Positions 7,995-14,702 are shown, counted from the stretch's first letter. The stretch: 16,344 bases of DNA from Pseudomonadota bacterium (GCA_023415035.1 JAEZLX010000049.1:1-16344); one strand, 5' to 3'. Notes: a model not told the origin generated them from the letters alone. A program made the numbers and translations.

Positions 7995-9668
7995 TTACAT
8001 CTTCTGCGGGGCACTCACGCCCAGCACTGCCAGGCCATTGTGCAGCACCTGCGCCGTGGCCGCGACCAGCGCCAGGCGCGCCAGCCTGACCTTCTCGTCA
8101 TCCACCAGGATGCGCTCGGCATCGTAGTAGCTGTGGTAGGCCGCGGCCAGGTCGCGCAGGTAGAAGGTCACGTCGTGGGGGGCAAAGTCGGCCGCGGCTG
8201 CGGTCAGCATGGCCGGGTACTTGGCCAGCTGCAGCATCAGCGACTGCGCCGCCGGCGTGTCAAGCGCGGACAGGTCGGCGTCCTTCAGGGAAGCGACGTC
8301 GCCGCCCCAGCCCGCCAGCACCGAGCAGATGCGCGCGTGGGCATACTGGACGTAATAGACCGGGTTGTCGTTGTTCTTCTGCACCGCCAGATCGACGTCG
8401 AAGGTGTACTCGGTATCGGGCTTGCGCGACAGCAGGAAGAAGCGCACGGCGTCCTTGCTGGTCCACTCGATCAGGTCGCGCAGCGTCACATAGGAGCCCG
8501 CGCGCTTGCTGATCTTGACCTCTTCGCCGTTGCGCACCACGCGCACCATGGTGTGCAGCACGTAGTCGGGGTAGCCGGCGGGGATGCCCACATCGGCGGC
8601 CTGCAGGCCGGCGCGCACGCGCGCGATGGTGCCGTGGTGGTCGGTACCCTGGATGTTGATGACCTTGGTGAAGCCGCGCTGGAACTTCTGGATGTGGTAC
8701 GCGACGTCGGGCACGAAGTAGGTGTAGGTGCCGTCGGTCTTGCGCATCACGCGGTCCTTGTCGTCACCGTAGTCGGTGGACCGCAGCCACAGCGCGCCGT
8801 CCTGTTCGTAAGTCCTGCCGTTGGCGATCAGGCGCTGCACGGTGGCCTCGACGTGGCCGTTGGTGTACAGGCTCGACTCCAGGTAGTAGTTGTCGAAGCG
8901 GACGTCGAAGGCCTTGAGGTCCAGATCCTGCTCGCGACGCAGGTAGGCCACCGCGAACTGGCGGATGTTGTCGAGGTCGTTCACGTCTCCGCTGGCGGTG
9001 AACTCGCGGTCGTCGGAGTGCACCGTCTTCCTGACCAGGAAGTCGTTGGCGATGTCCTGGATGTAGTCACCGTTGTAGGCCGCCTCGGGCCACTCGGCGT
9101 CACCGGGCTTGAAGCCCTTGGCGCGCAGCTGGGTGGAGGTGGCCAGCGTTCCGATCTGCACGCCCGCATCGTTGTAATAGAACTCGCGGTACACGTCCCA
9201 GCCCTGGGAGGCGTAAAGGTTGCAGATGGCGTCGCCCAGCGCGGCCTGGCGGCCGTGGCCCACGTGCAGCGGGCCGGTGGGGTTGGCGGAGACGAACTCC
9301 ACCATCAGGCGCTGGCCGTTGGCCGGCTGTCGGCCGAAGCCCTCGCCGTCTGCCAGCACCTCGCGCACGATCTGCTGCTTGGCCTCGGGCTTGAGGCGGA
9401 TATTGATGAAGCCGGGGCCGGCAATCTCGATGTCGGACACCCACTGCTGGTACACGGGCTGCGCCAGCAGCGCCGCGCGGATCTGTTCACCGACCTGCCG
9501 CGGATTGGCCTTGAGCGGTTTGGCCAGCTGCATGGCGGCGGTGACGGCGAAATCGCCATGGGCCGCCACCTTGGGCGACTCGAAGGCAGCCTTTGCGCCG
9601 GCGCCTGGCAGCATCTGTTCCAGCGTGGTGGCAAGCCCCGCCAGCAATTCCTGTTTGATCTTGAGCAT
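7995..9668 (-). CDS. argS: Arginyl-tRNA synthetase
   Basis: A 557-residue class I aminoacyl-tRNA synthetase that charges tRNA-Arg in the cytoplasm, close to the usual length (E. coli 577). Seen: the N-terminal Add1-like domain (about 1-100), ANPTGPLHVGHGR with the HIGH-type motif HVGH at 135-138, INIQGTDHHG (338-346), the KMSKS-like VKISKRAG (384-391), and a C-terminal DALR anticodon-binding region with VQYAHARICSVL and YHSYYDAERIL. The ATG at 9668 starts MLKIKQELL, as expected of the family. Upstream only 68 bases separate it from the ArgP gene stop. A TAAAAT hexamer lies so near the ATG (9680-9675 on the minus strand) that a transcript from it would have almost no leader. Confidence 0.97.
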   Translation of the reverse strand: MLKIKQELLAGLATTLEQMLPGAGAKAAFESPKVAAHGDFAVTAAMQLAKPLKANPRQVGEQIRAALLAQPVYQQWVSDIEIAGPGFINIRLKPEAKQQIVREVLADGEGFGRQPANGQRLMVEFVSANPTGPLHVGHGRQAALGDAICNLYASQGWDVYREFYYNDAGVQIGTLATSTQLRAKGFKPGDAEWPEAAYNGDYIQDIANDFLVRKTVHSDDREFTASGDVNDLDNIRQFAVAYLRREQDLDLKAFDVRFDNYYLESSLYTNGHVEATVQRLIANGRTYEQDGALWLRSTDYGDDKDRVMRKTDGTYTYFVPDVAYHIQKFQRGFTKVINIQGTDHHGTIARVRAGLQAADVGIPAGYPDYVLHTMVRVVRNGEEVKISKRAGSYVTLRDLIEWTSKDAVRFFLLSRKPDTEYTFDVDLAVQKNNDNPVYYVQYAHARICSVLAGWGGDVASLKDADLSALDTPAAQSLMLQLAKYPAMLTAAAADFAPHDVTFYLRDLAAAYHSYYDAERILVDDEKVRLARLALVAATAQVLHNGLAVLGVSAPQKM

Positions 9669-9674
9669 CCGCCG

Positions 9675-9680
9675 ATTTTA
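9675..9680 (-). promoter_or_regulatory. Candidate -10 element close to the argS start codon
   Basis: TAAAAT on the minus strand (9680-9675) matches the -10 consensus at five of six positions, in the short GC-rich gap after the ArgP gene. The expected start point falls at or next to the argS ATG (9668), and the hexamer 17 bases upstream (CAGCCG) is not a recognisable -35. It is either a leaderless-mRNA promoter or chance. Confidence 0.22.
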
Positions 9681-9736
9681 GGTTCTCGCGGCTTTCCCGG
9701 CTGGCACCGGCACCCCCGGACCGCGCCAAAGCTGGC

Positions 9737-10675
9737 TCAGCCACCCCGGGGGGCTGTGCCCCGGGCCGGCGGCGAAGCGTGGGGGCTCAGGTATTTCCGC
9801 GCCGCTGCCTTCACGGCGGCCGTGAGGCGCTGGGCCGATGCCGGCTCGCGCTCCCAGTGCTGCCAGTACAGGGCCACGTCCACCGTGGCGCCAGGCAGCA
9901 CCTCGACCAGCCCGCGGAGCCCCGCCAGATGCTGTTCGGGGACCATGCCCCAGCCCATGCCCAGTTCGAGCGCGGCCTCGAATGCGTCGATGGCCGGCAC
10001 GAAGTGACGCGGGTAATTGGGACGCACCAGCCCGAAGTGCTGCTCCAGAAAGGCATCCTGCAGGCCGTCCTTGCGGTTGAAGATGACCGCCGGCTGAGCC
10101 AGCAGGCGGTGCGGCGAAACCGACCCCGCCGGCGTGCGGCAGCGCTGGGCCACCTCCGGTGCGGACACGCCATGGTAGCGCATGACCCCCAGCGGCTCGG
10201 CCACGCAGCCGCGCATGGGCTCGGCCAGCGTGGTGACGCACCCGATCACGTCGCCGCTCTTGAGGGCGCCGTGCGTGTGGTCCTGGTCGTCGATCACCAC
10301 ATCCAGCAGCAGGTGGTGACGCTGCAGCAGCGGCGCCACGCCGGGCAGGAACCAGCAGGCCAGCGAGTCGGCGTTGACCGCCACGCTCAGGCTCTGCCAG
10401 CGCGCGCCACTGGCCGACCCGCCGCCCTGCAGGTCGGCCATGAGGTCGGCTTCCATCATCCGCACGCGCTTGACGTGCGCCAGCAGCGCCTGGCCGGCAG
10501 CGGTGGCGCGCACCTCCTTGCCCCGCACCAGCAGGCGCTGGCCCAGGTGCTCCTCCAGCGACTTGATGCGCAGCGACACCGCCGCCAGCGTGAGGTTCAA
10601 GGCCTGGGCAGCCGGGCCGAAGCCGCGGTGCTCGACCACGGCGGCCAGGGCTTCGAGTTGGCGGGCGTCCAGCAT
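9737..10675 (-). CDS. argP: LysR-family regulator, ArgP (IciA)-like
   Basis: A 312-residue LysR-type regulator. Seen: an N-terminal winged helix-turn-helix (about 2-60, MLDARQLEALAAVVEHRGF...ALNLTLAAVSLRIKSLEEHLG) and a C-terminal substrate-binding fold with FNRKDGLQDAFL and GMGWGMVPE. The layout and the FNRKD / GMGWGMVPE phrases resemble ArgP, the arginine/lysine-sensing activator of the exporter gene argO. The divergent neighbour at 11001 is exactly such a LysE/ArgO-type exporter, which strongly supports the call. The C-terminus runs about 15 residues past the usual end (after AAARKYL) in a Pro/Gly/Arg-rich tail encoded by a GC-rich hairpin region. The start ATG at 10675 has AGGA only one base away, so the ribosome site is poor. 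Confidence 0.87.
   Translation of the reverse strand: MLDARQLEALAAVVEHRGFGPAAQALNLTLAAVSLRIKSLEEHLGQRLLVRGKEVRATAAGQALLAHVKRVRMMEADLMADLQGGGSASGARWQSLSVAVNADSLACWFLPGVAPLLQRHHLLLDVVIDDQDHTHGALKSGDVIGCVTTLAEPMRGCVAEPLGVMRYHGVSAPEVAQRCRTPAGSVSPHRLLAQPAVIFNRKDGLQDAFLEQHFGLVRPNYPRHFVPAIDAFEAALELGMGWGMVPEQHLAGLRGLVEVLPGATVDVALYWQHWEREPASAQRLTAAVKAAARKYLSPHASPPARGTAPRGG
9745..9765. terminator. GC hairpin at the 3' end of the argP gene
   Basis: CCCGGGG (9745-9751), loop GGCTGTG, CCCCGGG (9759-9765): a perfect 7-bp all-GC stem, entirely within the last codons of argP and just before its stop at 9737-9739. No U run follows in the minus-strand transcript. It may weaken read-through towards argS or protect the mRNA end; this is inferred from structure alone. 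Confidence 0.35.
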
Positions 10676-10922
10676 GTCCTAATGAAACTTGAGTGAACCA
10701 CGAACGGTTCAGCCCAGTTTAACCAGACAGGCCGCGTTCTGGTGAAGGCGTGGGCACCACCATGGGCAGGCCGCTGTGGTCCTTGAGGCCGACGCCCGTC
10801 AAGCCCTTGCGAAAACCATCGTTCTCCACTGCGTCTGGTGCGGCTGAACGCGGTGCGGCGCGGGCCACTACCCCCAAACACCTGATCCGGCTGGGGGCGG
10901 GCTGATACCGAATCCGCCTTTA

Positions 10923-10951
10923 TTCTCAAATTTTTCTTAATCAACTCTAAT
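10923..10951 (+). promoter_or_regulatory. Candidate argO promoter
   Basis: TTCTCA (10923-10928, four of six -35 matches), 17-base spacer, TCTAAT (10946-10951, five of six -10 matches). The expected start point is near 10958, leaving a leader of about 43 bases. The -10 lies inside the palindrome at 10941-10960, a suitable place for regulator control. No strong Shine-Dalgarno sequence precedes the ATG at 11001. Confidence 0.45.
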
Positions 10952-10976
10952 TTGAGTTGAATTGGTTTAACAAACC
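10925..10976 (+). promoter_or_regulatory. Cluster of inverted repeats, candidate ArgP operator
   Basis: Three symmetric elements sit in 52 bases: TCAACTC (10941-10947) / GAGTTGA (10954-10960) with a 6-base centre; CTCAAATT (10925-10932) / AATTTGAG (10949-10956), which shares an arm with the first; and GGTTT (10964-10968) / AAACC (10972-10976). The first two cannot form together, so this could be two overlapping regulator sites or two alternative DNA or RNA structures. The AT-rich character stands out against the surrounding high-GC DNA. ArgP binding is inferred from gene layout. Confidence 0.5.
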
Positions 10977-11000
10977 GGAAAGTGGCGGCAAACTCCTGCC

Positions 11001-11642
11001 ATGACCTTCGCATTTCCCACCTTCACCGCCGGCATGGCGCTGAGCCTCTCGCTCATCATGGCCATCGGGCCGCAGAACGTGCATGTGCTGCGCATGGGCC
11101 TGCGCCGCCAGCACCTGTGGCTCACCGTGCTGACCTGCTCGCTGGCCGACATCGTGCTGATCTCGCTGGGCGTGTTCGGCCTGTCGCAGCTGGGTGGCCT
11201 GTCGGACAAGCTGCTGGGCGCGCTGATCGGCGCCGGCGTGCTGTTCCTGACCGTGTACGGCTGGCAGGCCTTCCGGCGCTTCGTGCGGCCCGATGCCACC
11301 GCCGCGCTGGCGTCACTGGCCGGCAATGGGGCCGCCACGCAGGAAAAAACCACCGCACGCCAGGCGATCTTCGCCGCGCTGGCGTTCTCGTTCCTGAACC
11401 CGCACGCCTGGCTGGACACGGCCGTGCTCATTGGCACCGCATCGCTGGCCTACGAGCAAGGCAGCGCGATCTTTGGCATGGGCGCTGCCACCGGTTCGAT
11501 TGTCTGGTTCCTGCTGCTGGGGACGGCCGCGTTCTGGCTCGGCCGCCGGCTCAACTCGCTGCGCGTGTGGCGCATGCTCGACGGCGCCGTGGCGCTGATG
11601 ATGTGGGGCACAGCCGCCCTGCTGGTGGCCAGCCTGTTCTGA
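11001..11642 (+). CDS. argO: LysE/ArgO-family basic amino acid exporter
   Basis: A 213-residue inner-membrane protein of the LysE superfamily, which exports arginine and/or lysine and prevents toxic build-up. Seen: about six hydrophobic segments, the N-terminal signature SLIMAIGPQNVHVLRMG, the LADIVLISLGVFGLSQLGG segment with its membrane Asp, a polar loop with Arg/Asp/Ala (about 90-120), then ALAFSFLNPHAWLDTAVLIG, the conserved second-half NPHAWLDT motif, and GSIVWFLLLGTAAFWLGRRL. The length matches ArgO/LysE. It is divergent from the ArgP-like regulator, the known control pair. ArgO and LysE cannot be told apart by sequence reading, so substrate preference (Arg, Lys, canavanine) is open. 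Its TGA lies 3 bases from the stop of the convergent protease gene. Confidence 0.85.
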   Translation: MTFAFPTFTAGMALSLSLIMAIGPQNVHVLRMGLRRQHLWLTVLTCSLADIVLISLGVFGLSQLGGLSDKLLGALIGAGVLFLTVYGWQAFRRFVRPDATAALASLAGNGAATQEKTTARQAIFAALAFSFLNPHAWLDTAVLIGTASLAYEQGSAIFGMGAATGSIVWFLLLGTAAFWLGRRLNSLRVWRMLDGAVALMMWGTAALLVASLF

Positions 11643-11645
11643 CGG

Positions 11646-12440
11646 TCAGAGCACCTCGACCCCCGGCGCCTGCCGGCGGATGAAGTCCAGCACCTCGGGC
11701 TTGCTGAGGTTGGAGAAATAGGTGCGGCCACCGGCGGAGCAATCGTTGGTCCCGGTGGAAACCAGGCCCACCACCGCCTGGCGTCCGTTCATGCTGCGCA
11801 GCGCCGGCCCGCCGGAGTCCCCCGGGCAGGCATTGCTCAGCGAGCCGTCGTAGGCAATGCGCAGAAAGTCCGGCGACACGCGCTCCAGCTGGGCGGAGCC
11901 CACCGACAGCGCGTAGTCCGGCGCTCCCCAGCCGGCGACCAGGATGGCCTGCCCCTCGCGCGGCGAGCGGGCGGCCACCGGCGCGGCGGGACCCGGCAGC
12001 GCTTCATGGAAGGAAACGACCGCCACGTCGTCAACGTAGTAGCTCTCCCCCTCGTTGAACGAGGGATGGGCCACCCAATCCGAGGCTTGCACCTGCCTGC
12101 CCTTGCCCTGGCCGTCCCAGACGACGCCGACCACCAGACGGGCGTCGGCATCGACGCAGTGCGCAGCCGTGAGCACCCTGCCCGGTGCGACCTTGACACC
12201 GGAGCAGGCGCCGACGTCACCCGCGCGGTCGAGCACCAGCAGCAGCACCACGGGAGTCGAGGAGGAAGGCACGCAGGCGGTGCCGTTGGCCACATAGGGC
12301 TGCGCGCCGATGCCGCCGCAACGCTGCACGGGATCGGTGATCGCCGTCTCGGGCTCGCCGCCACCGCCACCACAGGCCGCAAGTGCCAGCGTCAAAGCAG
12401 CCAGTGCAAACTTCCATGTCCCTATCATCTTTGCCCGCAT
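11646..12440 (-). CDS. Trypsin-like (S1/chymotrypsin family) serine protease, predicted lipoprotein
   Basis: A 264-residue secreted protein. Seen: a lipoprotein signal (MRAKMIGTWKFALAALTLAL with lipobox L-A-A-C, Cys23) followed by five glycines; then a complete S1 catalytic set: TAAHC with His94, VDDVAVVSF with Asp138, and CPGDSGGP with Ser209, plus GWGAP and the VGLVSTG strand. The Gly at +2 after the lipid Cys favours outer-membrane placement. Four other cysteines (41, 56, 79, 95) and Cys205/Cys234 could form disulfides in the periplasm. The substrate is unknown; bacterial S1 proteases of this simple type may be digestive or defensive. The ATG at 12440 is preferred; the ATG at 12428 also leaves a full signal, and a TTG at 12443 would add one residue. 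It is probably a single-gene unit; the LysR gene upstream ends 100 bases away. Confidence 0.85.
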   Translation of the reverse strand: MRAKMIGTWKFALAALTLALAACGGGGGEPETAITDPVQRCGGIGAQPYVANGTACVPSSSTPVVLLLVLDRAGDVGACSGVKVAPGRVLTAAHCVDADARLVVGVVWDGQGKGRQVQASDWVAHPSFNEGESYYVDDVAVVSFHEALPGPAAPVAARSPREGQAILVAGWGAPDYALSVGSAQLERVSPDFLRIAYDGSLSNACPGDSGGPALRSMNGRQAVVGLVSTGTNDCSAGGRTYFSNLSKPEVLDFIRRQAPGVEVL

Positions 12441-12540
12441 CAATCGTGTGCTCTACACGCCCATTCCTGGCGGGCGCCTTGCGGGATGGTAATCGATCAG
12501 GTCAGGGAAAACCTCTGTCGCGCCCGGCCCGATGCAACGT

Positions 12541-13425
12541 TCACAGCACCAGGCTGTCCATGAAGGCTCGCGCCACCGGCGGCAGAGAGCGGCCTACACG
12601 CGTGACAAGTCCGATCGACCTCGTCACTGTCGGCCGCACGAGCGGAATCGCGGCCAGCTCGGCCATGTTCGTCAGTTCCAGAGCAAGCACCGGCAGGGCC
12701 GCAATGCCCAGTCCCGCCGCCACCATAGCCCCGCAGGCTGCGACGCTGGGGAACTCCAGGACCGGTCGAACCGGCTCCCGCATGCGCAGGAACGCCGCAT
12801 CGGTGACCAGACGGATGCTGCTGTGTGGTGCGCTCACGATGCACGGATGTGTAGCGAACACCGACCAGGGCACCGCCTTCCTGCTCGCCAACGGATCGTC
12901 GCGCCGGCACACCAGGACGAACGGGTCGTCGTGCAGGTGGCGGTAATGCAAGCGCTGACGCGGTGGAGGCCGCACGCTCAGGCCGAAATCGACACGTCCT
13001 TCCTCAACCATGCCCAACAGCGTCTCTGCCGGTGCCTCCACCAGGGAGAACACCACCTGCGGATGGGTGCGCTGAAACGCGGCAATGGCGCGCGGCAGCA
13101 GGGAAACGCTGGTGGACGGCAGCGCGGCCACCGCCACACGTCCGCTGCGACCGGCCATGAACTCCCCCAGGTCGCCAAGCGCGTGATCGAAGTCGCGCAG
13201 TATCCGGCTTGCGATGGGCAGCAGTTCCTGCCCGGTCGCGGTGATACGCACATGGCGCGTGTCCCTGTCAAACAGGCGGGCCCCCAACGTCTGCTCGGCG
13301 CGGCGGATGGCGCTGCTGAGCGCAGGCTGCGACAGGCCAAGCTGCAGCGCCGCCTGGCGGAAGCTTCCGGAAGTGGCCACCTGCACGAACGCCTCGAGTT
13401 GCCGGATGCTGAGATCAACGCGCAT
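12541..13425 (-). CDS. LysR-family transcriptional regulator, divergent from the CoA-transferase operon
   Basis: A 294-residue LysR-type regulator. Seen: an N-terminal winged helix-turn-helix (about 4-62) with QLEAFVQVATSGSFRQAALQLGLSQPALSSAIRRAEQTLGARLF, then a periplasmic-binding-protein-like effector domain with RVAVAALPSTSVSLLPRAI, GRVDFGLSV and GLGIAALPVLALE. Regulators of this kind usually control the divergent operon and respond to a pathway substrate or intermediate. Here the divergent genes are the CoA-transferase, Bug protein and AtuA-like gene, so the effector is probably the operon's substrate or its CoA ester. This is unlike the ArgP gene in the window; no named ortholog is recognised. 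The ATG at 13425 gives the normal MRVDLSIRQLEAF start. Confidence 0.9.
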   Translation of the reverse strand: MRVDLSIRQLEAFVQVATSGSFRQAALQLGLSQPALSSAIRRAEQTLGARLFDRDTRHVRITATGQELLPIASRILRDFDHALGDLGEFMAGRSGRVAVAALPSTSVSLLPRAIAAFQRTHPQVVFSLVEAPAETLLGMVEEGRVDFGLSVRPPPRQRLHYRHLHDDPFVLVCRRDDPLASRKAVPWSVFATHPCIVSAPHSSIRLVTDAAFLRMREPVRPVLEFPSVAACGAMVAAGLGIAALPVLALELTNMAELAAIPLVRPTVTRSIGLVTRVGRSLPPVARAFMDSLVL

Positions 13426-13428
13426 CGT

Positions 13429-13498
13429 ATTGATAAATAAATGTTTTTTCAGAAATAGAAATGTATCGCTTCTCAGATCAATGACACGTGCCTAGACT
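13429..13498. promoter_or_regulatory. Divergent AT-rich promoter/operator region between LysR and CoA-transferase genes
   Basis: An AT-rich island (about 13425-13475) in GC-rich DNA. + strand: TTCTCA (13470-13475), 17 bases, TAGACT (13493-13498), start point near 13504. Minus strand: TTGATC (13481-13476), 16 bases, TCTATT (13459-13454), start point near 13447. The two -35 hexamers abut, a usual layout for LysR divergent pairs. ATTGAT (13429-13434) and ATCAAT (13477-13482) are inverted copies 42 bases apart; they could be two half-sites for the regulator. Promoter matches are four of six at each hexamer, so each is only suggestive. Confidence 0.42.
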
Positions 13499-13524
13499 GT
13501 GCCCGGAAACAGAGGAGACAACTT

Positions 13525-13554
13525 ATGGACGATGGACATGGCTGCCGTACTTGA
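13525..13554 (+). CDS. Nine-codon leader-like ORF overlapping the CoA-transferase start
   Basis: An ATG at 13525 has AGAGGAG (13511-13517) seven bases upstream, the best ribosome site in this region, but it is out of frame with the CoA-transferase and stops at TGA 13552-13554 after MDDGHGCRT. It overlaps the CoA-transferase start codon at 13532. It could be a translated short ORF that tunes initiation of the main gene, or chance. Translation is not shown. Confidence 0.25.
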   Translation: MDDGHGCRT

Positions 13555-14665
13555 AGGCGTACGCGTGCTGGAACTCGGTCAGGTCCTGGCGGCCCCGTTC
13601 GCCGGCGCCATCCTGGCGGACCTGGGTGCCGAGGTCATCAAGATCGAGCGCACGGAAGGTGGCGACGATGCCCGTCGCATGGGACCGCCATTCCACAACG
13701 GCGACTCCCTCAGTTTCCAGATCTTCAATCGAGGCAAGCAGTCGGTCGCCCTCGACCTCAAGACCGATGACGGGCGTGCGCATCTGGAGCGCCTGATCGC
13801 ACAGGCGGACATCCTCATTCACAACCTGCGACCCGGTGTCGCGCAAGCACTGGGCATCGACGGAGACAGCCTGTGCGCCCGCTATCCGCGCCTCATCTAC
13901 GGCGAGATCTCGGCCTTCGGTCCGATTGGTCCGATGGCCATGCGGCCCGGCTACGAACCGCTGCTGCAAGCCTTCAGCGGTCTCTCAAGCACCAATGGAG
14001 GGCCCGATGACCCGCCCATGCGCTCGGGTGCTTCGGTCTGTGACCAGGGATCGGGGATGTGGCTGGTGATCGGCGCGCTGGCCATGCTCCACCGCCGTGA
14101 GCGAAGTGGCCGCGGAGGCCGGTTGACCACCTCGCTGCTGGAAACGGCTCTGGCGTGGAACGCCCAGAAAAGCGATGCCTATGTCAACGAGGGGCAGCTT
14201 CCACTGCGTCACCGCTCGGGCCATCCCGGATTCGTTCCCTACGAGGCCTTTGATACCGCCGACGGACCGCTGCTGATCTGCTGCGGCAACGACCGCCTGT
14301 TTGCCAAACTGGCCCATACGCTGGAACAGCCCCAGTGGATCGATGAAGAGCGATTCGCGACCAATCGTGCCCGCCTCGTACACAAGGCCGAGCTGCTCGA
14401 ACTGCTGGCCCGGATACTGCGGACGCGGACGCGCGCCGAATGGACCACAAGATTCGAGGCGGCAGGCGTGCCGTGCGCACCCGTCCATACCGTGCCCGAG
14501 GCCCTTGCACACCCGCAGGTGCAGGCCCTGGGCATGCTGACCTCGGTACCGGGCAGTGAGGTTTCGCTCACGGCCCTGCCGCTGCGGATCGACAACGAGC
14601 GTCCACCGGTGCAGGCCCTAGCTCCCCAATTGGGCGAGCACAACAGCCTTCACGACGCGACATGA
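13532..14665 (+). CDS. CaiB/BaiF-family (class III) CoA-transferase, catalytic Asp apparently replaced
   Basis: A 377-residue member of the class III CoA-transferase family, which moves CoA between an acyl-CoA and a carboxylic acid and often activates an unusual acid for breakdown. Seen: LEGVRVLELGQVLAAPFAGAILADLGAEVIKIE near the start, NRGKQSVALDLKTDDGR, ADILIHNLRPGVAQALGID, YGEISAFGPIGPMAMRPGYEPLLQAFSGL, and GALAMLHRRERSGRGGRL. At the place where the family normally has Val-Asp before the Ser-Leu-Leu-Glu segment, this protein has Leu-Thr-Thr (Thr199-Thr200), so the usual nucleophilic Asp seems missing. The start is uncertain: the ATG at 13532 is in frame but 14 bases from the Shine-Dalgarno sequence, with an out-of-frame ATG at 13525 better placed; a GTG at 13499 would precede the predicted transcript start, and an ATG at 13538 is possible. 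The gene begins the operon-like series and is followed 37 bases later by the Bug gene. Substrate unknown. Confidence 0.85.
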   Translation: MDMAAVLEGVRVLELGQVLAAPFAGAILADLGAEVIKIERTEGGDDARRMGPPFHNGDSLSFQIFNRGKQSVALDLKTDDGRAHLERLIAQADILIHNLRPGVAQALGIDGDSLCARYPRLIYGEISAFGPIGPMAMRPGYEPLLQAFSGLSSTNGGPDDPPMRSGASVCDQGSGMWLVIGALAMLHRRERSGRGGRLTTSLLETALAWNAQKSDAYVNEGQLPLRHRSGHPGFVPYEAFDTADGPLLICCGNDRLFAKLAHTLEQPQWIDEERFATNRARLVHKAELLELLARILRTRTRAEWTTRFEAAGVPCAPVHTVPEALAHPQVQALGMLTSVPGSEVSLTALPLRIDNERPPVQALAPQLGEHNSLHDAT

Positions 14666-14702
14666 CAACAAGCCAAGACCATCCACCCTGTCAGGAGACA
14701 CC

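Larger units (their letters stand above)
10676..11000. promoter_or_regulatory. Divergent argP / argO intergenic region
   Basis: This 325-base gap separates the two divergent genes. Next to argP there is an inverted repeat TGAACC (10694-10699) / GGTTCA (10706-10711) with a 6-base spacer. The centre (about 10740-10915) is GC-rich and shows no gene or site I can support. The last 80 bases next to argO are sharply AT-rich and carry nested inverted repeats and a promoter-like pair, listed separately. Open frames crossing the gap are Arg/Ala-rich and look like chance. Confidence 0.6.

Noticed and set aside
7984..7995. ACGGA-CT-TCCGT inverted repeat between argS and the SPOR gene
   Set aside because: The arms are only 5 bases, it lies at the argS stop in a 14-base gap, and there is no supporting context for an operator.
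7971..10007. Very long + strand open frame (about 678 codons) opposite argS
   Set aside because: It lies antisense to argS, which has clear synthetase motifs. The translation is rich in Val, Gly, His, Arg and Leu without domain motifs, as expected from antisense frames of high-GC genes.
10597..11013. Minus-strand open frame spanning the argP-argO gap
   Set aside because: It overlaps both the ArgP coding region in another frame and the AT-rich promoter region, has no recognised motif and would cover the likely operator.
12458..12476. CGCCC / GGGCG repeat between the LysR and protease genes as a terminator
   Set aside because: The stem is only 5 bp with a 9-base loop and no U run in the minus-strand transcript; such matches are expected by chance at this GC content.
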